From Erythrobacter dokdonensis DSW-74 (GTDB taxonomy: Bacteria; Pseudomonadota; Alphaproteobacteria; Sphingomonadales; Sphingomonadaceae): a stretch of DNA of 64,000 nucleotides. Position 1 is the first letter of the stretch, and each line of letters starts with the position of its first letter. Positions 1 through 8,801 of the stretch are shown piece by piece. Below the pieces are notes generated by a model. The model was given only the letters and a program-made list of their open reading frames with translations. It did no database searches and was not told the origin of the DNA. The translations under genes were made by a program, and so were the position numbers. The stretch is taken from contig NZ_LZYB01000009.1 of the NCBI RefSeq assembly GCF_001677335.1, forward strand, positions 1-64,000. The letters run 5' to 3'.

Positions 1-546
1 GGGCCGCAGCCGCGCCTGGCGCTCCTCGCGCGCGAGCCGCATCAGCACCGGCAGGGCGGCGCGCGGTTCGAGCAGCAGGCGCTGGCTGACGGCATCATGG
101 CTGAGCGACAGCGGCAGGTGGTCGGGCAAGTCGGCCAGCGGGACGCAATCGCCCGAGGGGCTGGGCAGCAGCGCGGCGGCGGGGATCGTCACCGCGCGGC
201 GCGGCTCGGGCAGGGTCACGGCGATATCCGCGCCCTCCTGCGGCCGGGTGAAGGCGAGCTCGAGCGCCTCGAGCAGCGGGACAATCGCCACGCAGGTGCC
301 AGCGCCGGGGCCGAGATCCTGCAGCGGTAGCGTGTCCGCAATCAGCCTGCCTTCCGCAAATAGGGCCGGAAGGGCGAGCCCGTCAGCGGCCTGACCGGCC
401 CGCTCGGCCGCAGGATCGCTGCCGAACAGCCGGTCGAACAGGCCACTATCTTGCGCCCGAACCGGGGCAGGGACTGCGCCTGCCAGTCCGGCTGCGCAGA
501 CCAGTGCGGACAGCCAGCGCAGCGGCCGGAAGGGGCGGCGGGACAT
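1..546 (-). CDS. Secreted protein, probable chaperone-usher outer membrane usher (N-terminal part; cut by window edge)
   Basis: The frame opens with ATG at 546 and stays open to the left edge, so only the first 182 residues are visible. Residues 1-31 look like a signal peptide: an Arg-rich start, a hydrophobic core and an Ala-x-Ala type end before Gln-Asp. The mature start is Ala/Leu/Pro-rich with no motif I can name. The start lies 28 bases after the stop of the PapD-like chaperone, in the order subunit-chaperone-this gene. In chaperone-usher loci that position is normally the usher, the outer membrane pore that assembles subunits. The usher assignment is therefore inference from context, not from visible usher barrel motifs, which would lie to the left of base 1. 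Confidence 0.6.
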   Translation of the reverse strand, partial: MSRRPFRPLRWLSALVCAAGLAGAVPAPVRAQDSGLFDRLFGSDPAAERAGQAADGLALPALFAEGRLIADTLPLQDLGPGAGTCVAIVPLLEALELAFTRPQEGADIAVTLPEPRRAVTIPAAALLPSPSGDCVPLADLPDHLPLSLSHDAVSQRLLLEPRAALPVLMRLAREERQARLRP

Positions 547-573
547 GGGCGATTACCGAGCCAGGTCATGAGC

Positions 574-1395
574 TCAGAGCGCCGTGGTGAGGCTGGCGAG
601 CAGCTTGCCCGCGCTGGCCGGATCGCCCGCGTCGGTCGAGACATAATCGATCCGCACCTGCTGCCCGGCGAGCCGAGCGCGCACTTCGGGCGGCAGCGGC
701 ACGATGACGTCGCGGGCGGTGTTCGGGGTGTAGATCGCTACCCCGCGCACCAGCCATGCAGGGTCCTTCTCGCCCGCGATCGTGAGGCTGACATCGCCAT
801 AGGTCGAACGGCTGCCCGCACGGGTCAGGCGGACCACCAGCTGATCGGGCGCTTCCTCGGCGAGCGCGGCGGTATCCATGGTGACGCTGGCATCGAGCGC
901 GCCGACCCGCAGGATGACGGGAATGGTGATCGAGCGGATCGCCACCAGTTCGATCGACAGGGAATTGTCGCCGGCGGCCTCGCCCGCGAGCTGCGTCGTG
1001 CCCGCGCTGACGGGGGCCGACATCAGCCGGAGGTGCGAGCGATACTCGCCCGGTGCAAGATCGCCGGGGGCCGATGCCATGATCCGCACCACCTGGCGCG
1101 CGCCGGGTTCCAGCACCAGCTGGCGCGGCGAATAACGCAGCTTGTCATCGGCGAACTGCTCGCCGGGAAGCGCCTCGGGCGCGTCCTCGAGGCTGCCGTC
1201 CTCGCGCATCCGGCGGTTCTCGATGGCGATGCGGAAAGCGGCGGTCTCGGCGCCCTTGTTGACGAGCACCAGTTCGGAAGAGCGCGCCTGCGGGGTCAGC
1301 ACCACGCGGGTGGGGGCGACGAGCAGCTCGGCAGCGGCAGGCACAGGGGCAGCGAGCGCCGCGAGCAGCGCGGCGACAAGGGGAAAGCGGGACAT
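574..1395 (-). CDS. PapD-like periplasmic fimbrial chaperone
   Basis: A 273-residue secreted protein. Residues 1-22 form a signal peptide ending Pro-Ala-Ala-Ala. The mature part starts with beta strands typical of the PapD N-terminal immunoglobulin-like domain: a VAPTRVVLTP strand, then an ELVLVNKG strand and an FRIAIENRR strand. A second domain follows from about residue 150. Such chaperones bind pilus subunits by donor-strand complementation and hand them to an outer membrane usher. The ATG at 1395 is chosen because it has AAGAGGTC just upstream and begins the signal peptide; longer in-frame starts would bury it. The gene lies between a DUF4402 protein and a probable usher on the same strand, consistent with one operon. 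Confidence 0.82.
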   Translation of the reverse strand: MSRFPLVAALLAALAAPVPAAAELLVAPTRVVLTPQARSSELVLVNKGAETAAFRIAIENRRMREDGSLEDAPEALPGEQFADDKLRYSPRQLVLEPGARQVVRIMASAPGDLAPGEYRSHLRLMSAPVSAGTTQLAGEAAGDNSLSIELVAIRSITIPVILRVGALDASVTMDTAALAEEAPDQLVVRLTRAGSRSTYGDVSLTIAGEKDPAWLVRGVAIYTPNTARDVIVPLPPEVRARLAGQQVRIDYVSTDAGDPASAGKLLASLTTAL

Positions 1396-1502
1396 GGGAG
1401 AAGACCTCTTGGCAGGGGTATGGTCTTGGCACCTTGGCGGGGGGTTGGGGGCCGCCCGTGCGATCACCGCCGGACGACCCCCTTCCCCTGCCAGGGACTG
1501 GC

Positions 1503-1994
1503 TTACTGGTATTCGACAGCGACGGTGAAGCTGCCGGTGTACTTGCCGGCTTCCTGACGCACGCCGACGTAGAGCGTGCCGCCAACCGTGAAGCTGTCTT
1601 CGCCGCTCAGCAGCTGGCCGCCGGTCTTCGAGCCGTTGAATTCAGTCACCTGCATCTCGGTGCCCTTCTCGTTCACGATATTGATCTCCTTGGGCAGCGA
1701 GATGGTGTAGAAGGCGTCGGCTTCACCGGTCACCGCGAAAGCAGCAGCGGTGTGGTCGGCGGTCAGGCAGGTCAGCGCCGGGCCGCACTTGCGGCTGCCG
1801 TCGGCCAGCACCACGACCTGATCGGCGACGGTGGTCGAGGGGGCGATGGTGCCGAAGTAGAGATCGGTCACGTTGCTGATTTCCAGCGGGGCGATGATCT
1901 TCGCGCCGGCGCCGGCATCGGCCGACTGGGCGTTCGCCGAGGTCGCGGCGGCGAGCGAGGCGAGAACGGTGGCAACTGCAAACATCTTGTTCAT
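1503..1994 (-). CDS. DUF4402 domain secreted protein, probable pilus subunit
   Basis: A 163-residue protein with a signal peptide ending Ala-Asn-Ala-Gln at about residue 23. The mature part is beta-rich and Gly/Thr/Ala-rich, with the DUF4402 pattern: an IIAPLEISN segment near the N-terminus, a central Cys pair (CGPALTC), and a C-terminal GGTLYVG strand ending with a YTGSFTVAVEYQ-like motif close to the stop. DUF4402 proteins commonly sit in chaperone-usher loci of alphaproteobacteria and are thought to be surface subunits; the exact role is inferred. ATG 1994 has AGAAGGACC upstream. It is the first gene of the minus-strand cluster and faces the histidine kinase gene across about 300 bases. 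Confidence 0.8.
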   Translation of the reverse strand: MNKMFAVATVLASLAAATSANAQSADAGAGAKIIAPLEISNVTDLYFGTIAPSTTVADQVVVLADGSRKCGPALTCLTADHTAAAFAVTGEADAFYTISLPKEINIVNEKGTEMQVTEFNGSKTGGQLLSGEDSFTVGGTLYVGVRQEAGKYTGSFTVAVEYQ

Positions 1995-2301
1995 TTCATT
2001 GGTCCTTCTGGTCATGGTCATGTCCATCGGCAGGTGTGCCGTGGCTGACCCCCAGATGCCGCCCGGACCGCTGCCTGTCATTGGCGCGAGGGGATATTGC
2101 GCGGCGCGGAAGGCTGGGACCGGTCACCCGATGGTCAGGTGGTCCCTAACCGGGGCATAGGGAAATCACCGGAGGCAGGGGGCAATATATACGAAAGGAT
2201 AGGATTTCATCGCCATAAGGCCGGATTGCGCGGCCCACGCGCGCGTGGAACAGGACGAGGCCATCACTCCCCGAGGCAGATTGACAGGACAGCTTCACCC
2301 G
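1995..2301. other. Divergent intergenic region between DUF4402 gene and histidine kinase
   Basis: About 300 bases separate two divergent genes, so both promoters should lie here. An A/T-rich patch with TATATA near 2189-2194 stands out against GC-rich surroundings and could be a -10 element for either strand. I cannot assign a -35 partner with confidence. If the kinase starts at the in-frame GTG at 2245, its coding part takes up the right end of this stretch. No small gene or structured RNA is evident. Confidence 0.4.
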
Positions 2302-4773
2302 ATGCGCCAACACGACCCATCCGTTCCGCCGGTTTTGCCGGACGAGCCGTTCCGGCTTGCCGCGCTGCGCGATTTGGGCGTGCTCGATACCCCGGCCGAC
2401 CGCGAACTCGACGTCATCACCCGCCTTGCGGCCGACCGTTTCGACACCGCCATCGCGCTGGTGAGCCTTGTCGATGCCGACCGCCAGTGGTTCAAATCGC
2501 GCCACGGGCTGGATACGAGCGAGACCTGCCGCCGCCATTCCTTCTGCGGCCATACGATTGCCGGCCGGGAGGTGATGGTGGTCGAGGACACGCACCGCGA
2601 TCCCCGCTTTGCCGCCAATCCGCTGGTCTCGGGCGCGCCGCATATCCGCTTCTACGCAGGCGCGCCGCTGGTGCTGGCTGACGGCCATGCGGTCGGCACG
2701 CTGTGCATCATCGATTCCGCCCCGCGCGAGCGCTTCACCCCGCGCGAGCGGGATATCCTGGTGCTGATGGCGAGCCAGGTCGTGGCGCTGCTCGAAAGCC
2801 GCCGCATCCGTCAGGAGCAGCGCATCTCGCAGCTGATCGCGCAGACCACCACCGACGCCTTCGTATGCTCGGATCCGGACAGCCGCATCATCCTGTGGAA
2901 CCGCGCGGCCGAGGCGATGTTCGGCTGGAGCGCCGAGGAAGCCATCGGCCAGCCGCTCGACATGATCATCCCCGATCGCCACCGCGCCGGCCACCATGCG
3001 GGCGTGGCCCGGCTGCGCGCGCGCGGACCGATCAAGCTTGTCGGCCAAACGGTCGAGGTGCCTGCGACCTGCAAGGCGGGTCACGAAATACCGGTCGAGC
3101 TGTCGCTTGCGATGTGGCCGGGTGAAGGTGCCGAGGCGGGCGGGCCGGCGGGCTTTGCCGCGATCATCCGCGACATCTCGGCACGCAAGGAGGCCGAGGC
3201 CGAGCGCGTCGCCACCGAAGCGCGCCTCGCCCGGCAGGTCGCCGCGATCGAGGCGTCGGACGATGGCATCGCAATCACCGACCCCGATGGCGTGTTCATG
3301 TTCATGAACCGCGGCCACGCGCTGATGTTCGGCTACGAAGATCCGGCAGAGCTGACCGGCAAGCCGTGGCACGTGCTCTACGATCCGCTCGAGGTGAGCC
3401 GCATCAACGAGGAAGCCATGCCGATCCTGCTGCGCACCGGCCAGTGGCGCGGCGAGACGCAGGGGCGCAGGCGCGACGGCAGCCCGATCGAACAGGAAGT
3501 CGTACTCTCGCTGTCGCCCGAGGGCGGGATAGTGTGCGTCACCCGCGACGTGAGTGACCGGCGCGCGATGGAGCGCGAGAAGGCCAGGCTGCGCGAACAG
3601 CTGATGCTGGCCCAGCGGCAGGAAGTCGTCGGCCAACTGGCCAGCGGCATCGCGCATGACTTCAACAATCTCATCGCCGCGATTTCCGGCACCGCCGAAT
3701 TGCTGCGCAACATCAATGACGAGCGGGTTCGCCACCATGCGCTTCGCATCCAGTCCGCCGCCTCGACCGCGGCGGGATTGACCGAGAAGCTACTGACTCT
3801 TGGTCGACGGACGCCGCATCCGAAGCTCGCCGATCTGCGCCGCACGCTGCGGGACGTGCGCGATCTGGTGGTCCCGAGCCTCACCGATCCGCTCCACCGC
3901 ATCGAACTCGAACTGCCGCCCGCGCCGCTGATGGCGCAAACCGACGATACCGAGCTCAATCAGGTGGTGCTCAACCTCGCGCTCAATGCCCGCGACGCGC
4001 TGCGGCCGGGCGAAGTCGGGCGAATCAAGCTCGAGGTGATCGCCAATCGCGATTACCAGCCCGAGGGCACAGTGGTGGTCGGCACGGTGCCGCAGGTGCC
4101 TGCCGCCGTGATCCGCGTCAGCGACACCGGCTGCGGCATTGCCGCCGAGGATCTCGGCCGGGTGTTCGAACCATTCTTCACCCACAAGGGCGAGGCCGGG
4201 ACCGGACTTGGCCTTGCCGTGGTGGCGGGGATCATCGCTGCCAACAACGGCGCGCTGGCGATCCAGAGCTGGTCCGATTGCGGCACCATCTTCGAAGTCT
4301 GGTGGCCGCTCGAAGCGGGCGACGGGAACGAACGCGGAATCCCCAGCAGCCTGCTGGCCGCGGGCAATGTGCTGGCGGGCAAGACCGTGCTGGTGGTCGA
4401 CGACAATCCGACCGTGGCCGACACGCTGGAGGCGATGCTCGAGGAAGTCGGCGCCGAAGTCGGCCCCTGCATCGATCCGCAGGATGCGATCGCGGTGCTG
4501 CAGGACGATCCTGGCTCTTGGGATCTGGTGATCACCGATTATGACATGCCGGGCATGAACGGCGCGCAGCTGGCGCGGGCGCTGCGCCGGACGCGGGACG
4601 ATCTGCCGATCCTGCTGTTGACCGCCTTGCCGCGCGTGCATCAGCTGCACCAGAAACAGGTCGGGCTGTTCGACGGGGTGCTCGGCAAGCCCACCACCAC
4701 CGCCCAGCTCGCCGCCGCCGCCGCCGCCGCGATCGACGCCGCGCGCGCAAGGAGTTCCTCATGCATATCCTGA
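2302..4773 (+). CDS. Hybrid sensor histidine kinase (GAF-PAS-PAS-HisKA-HATPase-REC)
   Basis: An 823-residue cytoplasmic sensor kinase without transmembrane segments. Order: GAF domain about 25-168; PAS about 175-295; PAS about 312-422; HisKA with phospho-acceptor His452 in an AHDFNN motif; ATPase domain with N box (LNLALNARDAL), DTGCGI, FEPFF and GTGLGL; C-terminal receiver domain with Asp746 in an ITDYDMPGMNG motif. The HDFNN-type H box and trailing receiver resemble CckA-like kinases, but there is no membrane anchor. GAF and PAS imply a soluble or cofactor-bound signal, not identifiable here. The start is uncertain: GTG 2245 would add 19 residues. The end overlaps the following response regulator by 13 bases, so the two are almost surely co-translated and form a phosphorelay pair. 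Confidence 0.88.
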   Translation: MRQHDPSVPPVLPDEPFRLAALRDLGVLDTPADRELDVITRLAADRFDTAIALVSLVDADRQWFKSRHGLDTSETCRRHSFCGHTIAGREVMVVEDTHRDPRFAANPLVSGAPHIRFYAGAPLVLADGHAVGTLCIIDSAPRERFTPRERDILVLMASQVVALLESRRIRQEQRISQLIAQTTTDAFVCSDPDSRIILWNRAAEAMFGWSAEEAIGQPLDMIIPDRHRAGHHAGVARLRARGPIKLVGQTVEVPATCKAGHEIPVELSLAMWPGEGAEAGGPAGFAAIIRDISARKEAEAERVATEARLARQVAAIEASDDGIAITDPDGVFMFMNRGHALMFGYEDPAELTGKPWHVLYDPLEVSRINEEAMPILLRTGQWRGETQGRRRDGSPIEQEVVLSLSPEGGIVCVTRDVSDRRAMEREKARLREQLMLAQRQEVVGQLASGIAHDFNNLIAAISGTAELLRNINDERVRHHALRIQSAASTAAGLTEKLLTLGRRTPHPKLADLRRTLRDVRDLVVPSLTDPLHRIELELPPAPLMAQTDDTELNQVVLNLALNARDALRPGEVGRIKLEVIANRDYQPEGTVVVGTVPQVPAAVIRVSDTGCGIAAEDLGRVFEPFFTHKGEAGTGLGLAVVAGIIAANNGALAIQSWSDCGTIFEVWWPLEAGDGNERGIPSSLLAAGNVLAGKTVLVVDDNPTVADTLEAMLEEVGAEVGPCIDPQDAIAVLQDDPGSWDLVITDYDMPGMNGAQLARALRRTRDDLPILLLTALPRVHQLHQKQVGLFDGVLGKPTTTAQLAAAAAAAIDAARARSSSCIS

Positions 4774-5372
4774 TTGCCGACGATCACGAATTGCTGCGCG
4801 ATGTGCTGCGCTCCTATCTTGAGGCCGAGGGGGGCTTCATGGTGGAAACCGTGGCCGATCTCCCGCAGACGCTCGATCGCATAGCTGCGGCCGCCGCGCC
4901 GTTCGATCTGGTCGTGCTCGATTACGGGATGCCGGGAATGGACGGCTATCGCGGGCTAGAACAGACTATCGCGCAGAATGCAGGCCGCCCGGTGGCGCTG
5001 ATGTCGGGGCTCGCGCCGCCGGGCGTGGCCGAGAAGGTGCTCTCGGTGGGCGCCGCGGGCTATCTGCCCAAGACCCTTCCGGCGCGCTCGCTAGTCAATG
5101 CCATCCGCTTCATGGCGGCGGGTGAGGTCTACATGCCGCTCGATCTGCACCGCCCCTCGGGCGCGGTCGAGACGCCGCCCTCGGGCCTGTCCCCGCGCGA
5201 GCTTGAAGTGCTGGCAGGGCTATGCGCAGGCCATGCCAACAAGGAAATCGCGCGCCAACTCAACCTGCGCGAGCCTACCATTAAGCTCCACGTCAAGACC
5301 ATATGCCGCAAGCTCGACGCCAAGAACCGCACCCACGCAGCGATGATCGCGCGCGAACGGGGACTTTGCTAG
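4761..5372 (+). CDS. Response regulator, receiver plus LuxR-type HTH
   Basis: A 203-residue NarL/FixJ-type regulator. The receiver domain covers about 1-120, with acidic pair Asp7-Asp8, phospho-acceptor Asp54 in VVLDYGMPGMDG, Ser82 in the switch position and Lys104. A LuxR-type helix-turn-helix covers about 143-200, with a SPRELEVL start and the recognition helix region around EPTIKLHVKTICRKL. Its ATG overlaps the end of the hybrid kinase gene by 13 bases, with AGGAG upstream, so the kinase is its likely phosphodonor. Targets cannot be read from the sequence. Confidence 0.9.
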   Translation: MHILIADDHELLRDVLRSYLEAEGGFMVETVADLPQTLDRIAAAAAPFDLVVLDYGMPGMDGYRGLEQTIAQNAGRPVALMSGLAPPGVAEKVLSVGAAGYLPKTLPARSLVNAIRFMAAGEVYMPLDLHRPSGAVETPPSGLSPRELEVLAGLCAGHANKEIARQLNLREPTIKLHVKTICRKLDAKNRTHAAMIARERGLC

Positions 5373-6013
5373 GGCTGTCCTGATCCACAAGACTGACCAA
5401 ATTCGCTTGGGGATCGCAAGGTGATTGGTATGAATTGCCTGATTAGAATGAACGCTTGCCGGCGCGGTTCCATCAGCGTCTAAACGAAAACGCACTTCCT
5501 CGTTAGACTGCGAAAAGCGAAATCCGGAGTTGACTTCTTCGGGGTCTCTTCCAGTTTGGGCTTTCAGGAAGCGGACACGAGATAGCCACCCTCGTTGCCG
5601 CTGGGCATGGTTGTGTCCGCTTCTGGTGAAACCAGCCTTAAGGCAAGCTGCCTTTTAATGGCAGCAAAGTCCCAGATCCAGTCGTTGATCCCCTTTGCAC
5701 AATTGCCCGCTTTCAAGTGATCATGAGGTGGTTCGCAGAGACCGAAATGAGAGCGCAAAGCTGCCATGAGTGAGAGACCTTTCACGTTCCGACTGTGAGC
5801 ACCGCCACCTCACTTGAGAAGTCGGCCCGGTTTTCATGCCGGGATGCACCAACCCTCGCGCAGCGTCATGGACGGCGCCATATGCCGGCGCGCAGGGCGG
5901 GCTGGTGGACGATAGCGGCCATGCAAAACTGTTCCCTTTCACAAGAGCTTCGGGCATTCTTCGGATGGTGACGACTCGATTTTGGTTCGGTCGCTGGTGC
6001 GGGGGATGGTGAG
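5373..6013. other. Gene-poor stretch with lower GC, possible remnant
   Basis: About 640 bases without a convincing gene. The first 400 bases have clearly lower GC than the flanks. The only open frame of note is 5785-5564 on the minus strand: 73 residues, starting MKGLSLMAAL and ending YLVSAS, with no recognisable domain, no clear ribosome site and a codon mix unlike neighbouring genes. Another minus-strand frame at 5957-5721 overlaps it and looks random. The composition fits a decayed gene or the end of an inserted segment. The right end must hold the promoter of the MscS-type gene. Confidence 0.4.
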
Positions 6014-6820
6014 ATGCAAATGGACTGGGCGACGATTTCGGCGGCGATGACGTCGGCTGCGCTGCAGATTGCGGCGGGCTTTGCGCTCTACATGATCGGG
6101 CGCTGGCTGATCAGCTTTGCGATCGGCGTGCTGGGACGGGTGCTGACCGCGCGCAATTTCGACCCCACGTTGCAACGCTACATCGCCTCGATCCTCTCGG
6201 TCGTGCTCAACATCGTGCTGGTGGTGGCGATCCTGGGCTATTTCGGGATCGAGACGACCAGCTTTGCCGCGCTGCTCGCCGGTGTCGGTCTCGCCGTGGG
6301 CGCGGCCTGGTCGGGCCTGCTCAGCAACTTTGCCGCCGGTGCCTTCCTCATCATCTTCCGCCCCTACAAGGTCGGCGATTACATCGTCGGCGGCGGGGTC
6401 GAGGGGACGGTGACCGAGGTCGGGCTGTTCAACACCGTCATCACCAGCCCCGACAATGTCCAGACCATCGTCGGCAATGCCAAGATCTCGGGCGATGTGG
6501 TGAAGAACTTCTCGTCCCATGAATATCGCCGCGTCGACCGCACCGCGCAGCTCGCCTTCGGGGTCGATCCGCTCGATGCGATTGCCCGGCTCAAGCCCGC
6601 GCTGGCGGCGATCCCCAATGTCGTCGCCGAGCCTGCGCCCGATGTCGAGATCCTCGATTTCAACGAGCGCGGCACCGTGCTCGCAGTGCGTCCCTATTGC
6701 CACACCGACCACTACTGGCAGGTCTATTTCGACACCAACAAACTCATCGCCCGGACCTTCGGCGAAGCAGGCTACGCACCGCCCTACGTGGTCGAACAGC
6801 AAAAGACGGCGCAAGACTAA
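6014..6820 (+). CDS. Small-conductance mechanosensitive channel, MscS family
   Basis: A 268-residue inner membrane protein. Three hydrophobic segments lie at about 16-40, 58-80 and 85-115. The third is the Gly/Ala-rich pore helix typical of MscS (LLAGVGLAVGAAWSGLLSNF), followed by the FRPYKVGDYI turn that opens the cytosolic beta domain. The C-terminal alpha/beta part is present, giving a short, MscS-core architecture close to E. coli MscS (286 residues). It opens under membrane tension and releases solutes on hypo-osmotic shock. The ATG has GGGGATGGTGAG upstream. It is monocistronic, with unassigned intergenic DNA on both sides. Confidence 0.9.
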   Translation: MQMDWATISAAMTSAALQIAAGFALYMIGRWLISFAIGVLGRVLTARNFDPTLQRYIASILSVVLNIVLVVAILGYFGIETTSFAALLAGVGLAVGAAWSGLLSNFAAGAFLIIFRPYKVGDYIVGGGVEGTVTEVGLFNTVITSPDNVQTIVGNAKISGDVVKNFSSHEYRRVDRTAQLAFGVDPLDAIARLKPALAAIPNVVAEPAPDVEILDFNERGTVLAVRPYCHTDHYWQVYFDTNKLIARTFGEAGYAPPYVVEQQKTAQD

Positions 6821-6986
6821 GGGGCTGCTCCTGCTTGGGACGGCAGGTCGTCGCGATGCGATAACTCCGAAGCCGATCTCAGCGAGCTTGTGAGACGTCG
6901 TTGGCGCAATTGCGCGCCCGCAGATCGAAACCGCCCTGCGCGTGAGCGGCACGGAAAAGCGAGCCCATGCCCGGCGTGCAGGGCTT

Positions 6987-7571
6987 TCAGCTGCGGCGCT
7001 TGAGAATGAGGTATAGCGCCCCATCACCACCATGGCGGACGTGCGCGCGGCGAACCGCTGCAATCGTGCTCGCATGACGGCTGGCGGCCAGCCAGTCCAG
7101 CAGCTTGGCACGGATTGCGCCGCGCGTGCTGCTTCGGTCTGCCGGATCGACAGGCCTCTCGCGCCCGGCGATGATCAGCACGACGCGGGCATCCATCGCC
7201 CGGGCCTGATCGAGCCCTGCCATGATCCTATCATAGGCTGCGTCAAGCGTATGCCCATGGAGATCCAGCGTCAGATCCGGAACAATCCGCCCCCCCTTCA
7301 TCCGCCGCTCCCAGTGCGAATCCAGCCCGCCGGGAATGGCAGGAGGTGGCGGCGGCGGGGACACGGAACGACGCGATCCCTTGACCGGTTTGGCGGATTG
7401 GGCTGGCTCGATGGATACACCCGCGCTTGGCCCGACCGCAGGCCTGGGATGCGCTGCCTGCGCCTTGAGAGGTGCATCTGGGCGCTTTTTCCCCGGCAGC
7501 GGTTTCACGCTCGCGGCAAGATGTGCCCATGCGACCTGCTCACCGACTGTCAGCCCGCGCGGTGGTCTCAT
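6987..7571 (-). CDS. Smr domain protein
   Basis: A 194-residue protein with a Pro-rich, probably disordered N-terminal half (about 20-85) and a C-terminal Smr domain (about 95-194). The LDLHGHT motif and the later HVRHGGDGALYLILK segment mark the domain, which in other proteins binds or cuts branched DNA or RNA. No MutS part is present, as in the stand-alone Smr/YdaL type. Its ATG overlaps the stop of the upstream mltA gene by four bases (ATGA), so the two are translationally coupled. The same mltA-smr neighbourhood is common in alphaproteobacteria, but a shared function is not established. Confidence 0.88.
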   Translation of the reverse strand: MRPPRGLTVGEQVAWAHLAASVKPLPGKKRPDAPLKAQAAHPRPAVGPSAGVSIEPAQSAKPVKGSRRSVSPPPPPPAIPGGLDSHWERRMKGGRIVPDLTLDLHGHTLDAAYDRIMAGLDQARAMDARVVLIIAGRERPVDPADRSSTRGAIRAKLLDWLAASRHASTIAAVRRAHVRHGGDGALYLILKRRS

Positions 7572-8764
7572 GGCGTACGCGTTCCGAGCCGCGCGGCTGC
7601 AGCGCTTGGCAGCAGTACATAGGCCTGTCCGCGCCCGCTCATCCCCCCGGCGATCACTCTCGCGTCTTCGCCTGCGCCCCAGAACGTATCAAAGCGATTG
7701 GCTCCCTTGATCGCCCCGCCAGTATCCTGCGCGATCCAAAGTCCGGAAGCCTCTTGCCGGTCGAGATCGAGCCAAACCGGCGCTCCTAGCGGCACGTAGG
7801 CTGGATCCGCAGCAACCGAAACCCTGCCGCGCACCGGGACCCCGAGGGCACCCAACGGGCCATCCCCGTCCAGTTCCCTAAAGAACACCCAGCTCTTGTT
7901 GAGCCGCATGAGCGCGCGACCTTCAGACGGGTTCTCGCGGATATAGGCCATAATCCCCTGCATCGATCCCGGATACTTGCCGGGGCCATCCCCCAGCAAG
8001 CCACGCTCGCGCATTACCCCGCCGATGCCGACATATTCGCATCCGTTCTGTCCGGCATAGCCGATGCGGATCACTTCGCCCTCGGGCGTCCGCAGGCGAC
8101 CAGAGCCCTGGATCTGAAGGAAGAAAAATTCGACCGGGTCTGCTGCCCATGCGATCACCTCGGCCTTGCCTGCCAAGGCACCGTCTTCGATAGCAGCGCG
8201 ATCGTGATAGAGGACGAAGCGTCCCTGTTGATCATAGCGACCCAGTGGCGGACGACCATTGCGTTCCGCTTGGGGCACATCATCAGGCCAGGCGCGCACA
8301 AGATCGGAAGGCACGGCGTAAACGGGGACCGTGAAGCCCGGTCGAGCGGTGCGGCTGCCAGAGATCTCGGGCTCGAAATATCCGGTCGCAAAGGCTCGTC
8401 CATCACCGATCCGTACCGGCTGGAACTGGCTGGCGAAAAAGATGCGCGAACGTTCCCTGGGCCACCCGCGCGCCTCATCGCATACCTTGCGCCAGTCATC
8501 AGGCACGGTCAGCCCGCTGGCATCGTCGCGCGTGACCAGGGCAGGACAGGACTCGATGAAGCTGGCCAGAGCCGGTCGGGCATCCGCTTCACTGACAGAA
8601 AGCGCCGCAAAGGTGGGACCCAGCACAACGCCCGCCAGCACCGCATTGGCGGAGAGCGGTGTCGCCGGCGCGGCAACAACCGGGGTCGATGCGGTGGCCT
8701 GAGGAATAATCCGCCCGCAACCTGCGAGCGCGAGGCCAAGCGCCAGGCCAAGCAACAGCCTCAT
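7568..8764 (-). CDS. mltA: Membrane-bound lytic murein transglycosylase A
   Basis: A 398-residue predicted lipoprotein. The signal ends in a LALAGC lipobox, so Cys18 would be lipidated. The MltA barrel domain and the C-terminal 3D domain are both present. The 3D region contains VPVRGRVSVAADPAYVPLG and AQDTGGAIKGANRFD, with conserved Asp residues that include the position of the catalytic Asp of E. coli MltA. The enzyme cleaves peptidoglycan glycan strands to 1,6-anhydro products at the periplasmic face of the outer membrane. ATG 8764 is chosen for the lipobox and the GAGGAA ribosome site; upstream in-frame starts lack both. It follows a Tim44-domain gene and overlaps smr. Confidence 0.93.
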   Translation of the reverse strand: MRLLLGLALGLALAGCGRIIPQATASTPVVAAPATPLSANAVLAGVVLGPTFAALSVSEADARPALASFIESCPALVTRDDASGLTVPDDWRKVCDEARGWPRERSRIFFASQFQPVRIGDGRAFATGYFEPEISGSRTARPGFTVPVYAVPSDLVRAWPDDVPQAERNGRPPLGRYDQQGRFVLYHDRAAIEDGALAGKAEVIAWAADPVEFFFLQIQGSGRLRTPEGEVIRIGYAGQNGCEYVGIGGVMRERGLLGDGPGKYPGSMQGIMAYIRENPSEGRALMRLNKSWVFFRELDGDGPLGALGVPVRGRVSVAADPAYVPLGAPVWLDLDRQEASGLWIAQDTGGAIKGANRFDTFWGAGEDARVIAGGMSGRGQAYVLLPSAAAARLGTRTP

Positions 8765-8801
8765 CGGGGTTCCTCGGAAAAGGGGCACGGCGCCCCGAAC
8801 C

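Noticed and set aside
3368..3378. Other CACGTG hexamers as further parS sites (for example near 3370, 12290, 14870, 43180, 51635)
   Set aside because: Their flanks do not match TGTTT/AAACA, and they lie within coding sequence.
2146..3738. Minus-strand frame of about 530 codons across the histidine kinase
   Set aside because: It is a reverse-strand shadow of the kinase; composition is His/Asp/Arg-rich and no ribosome site is seen.
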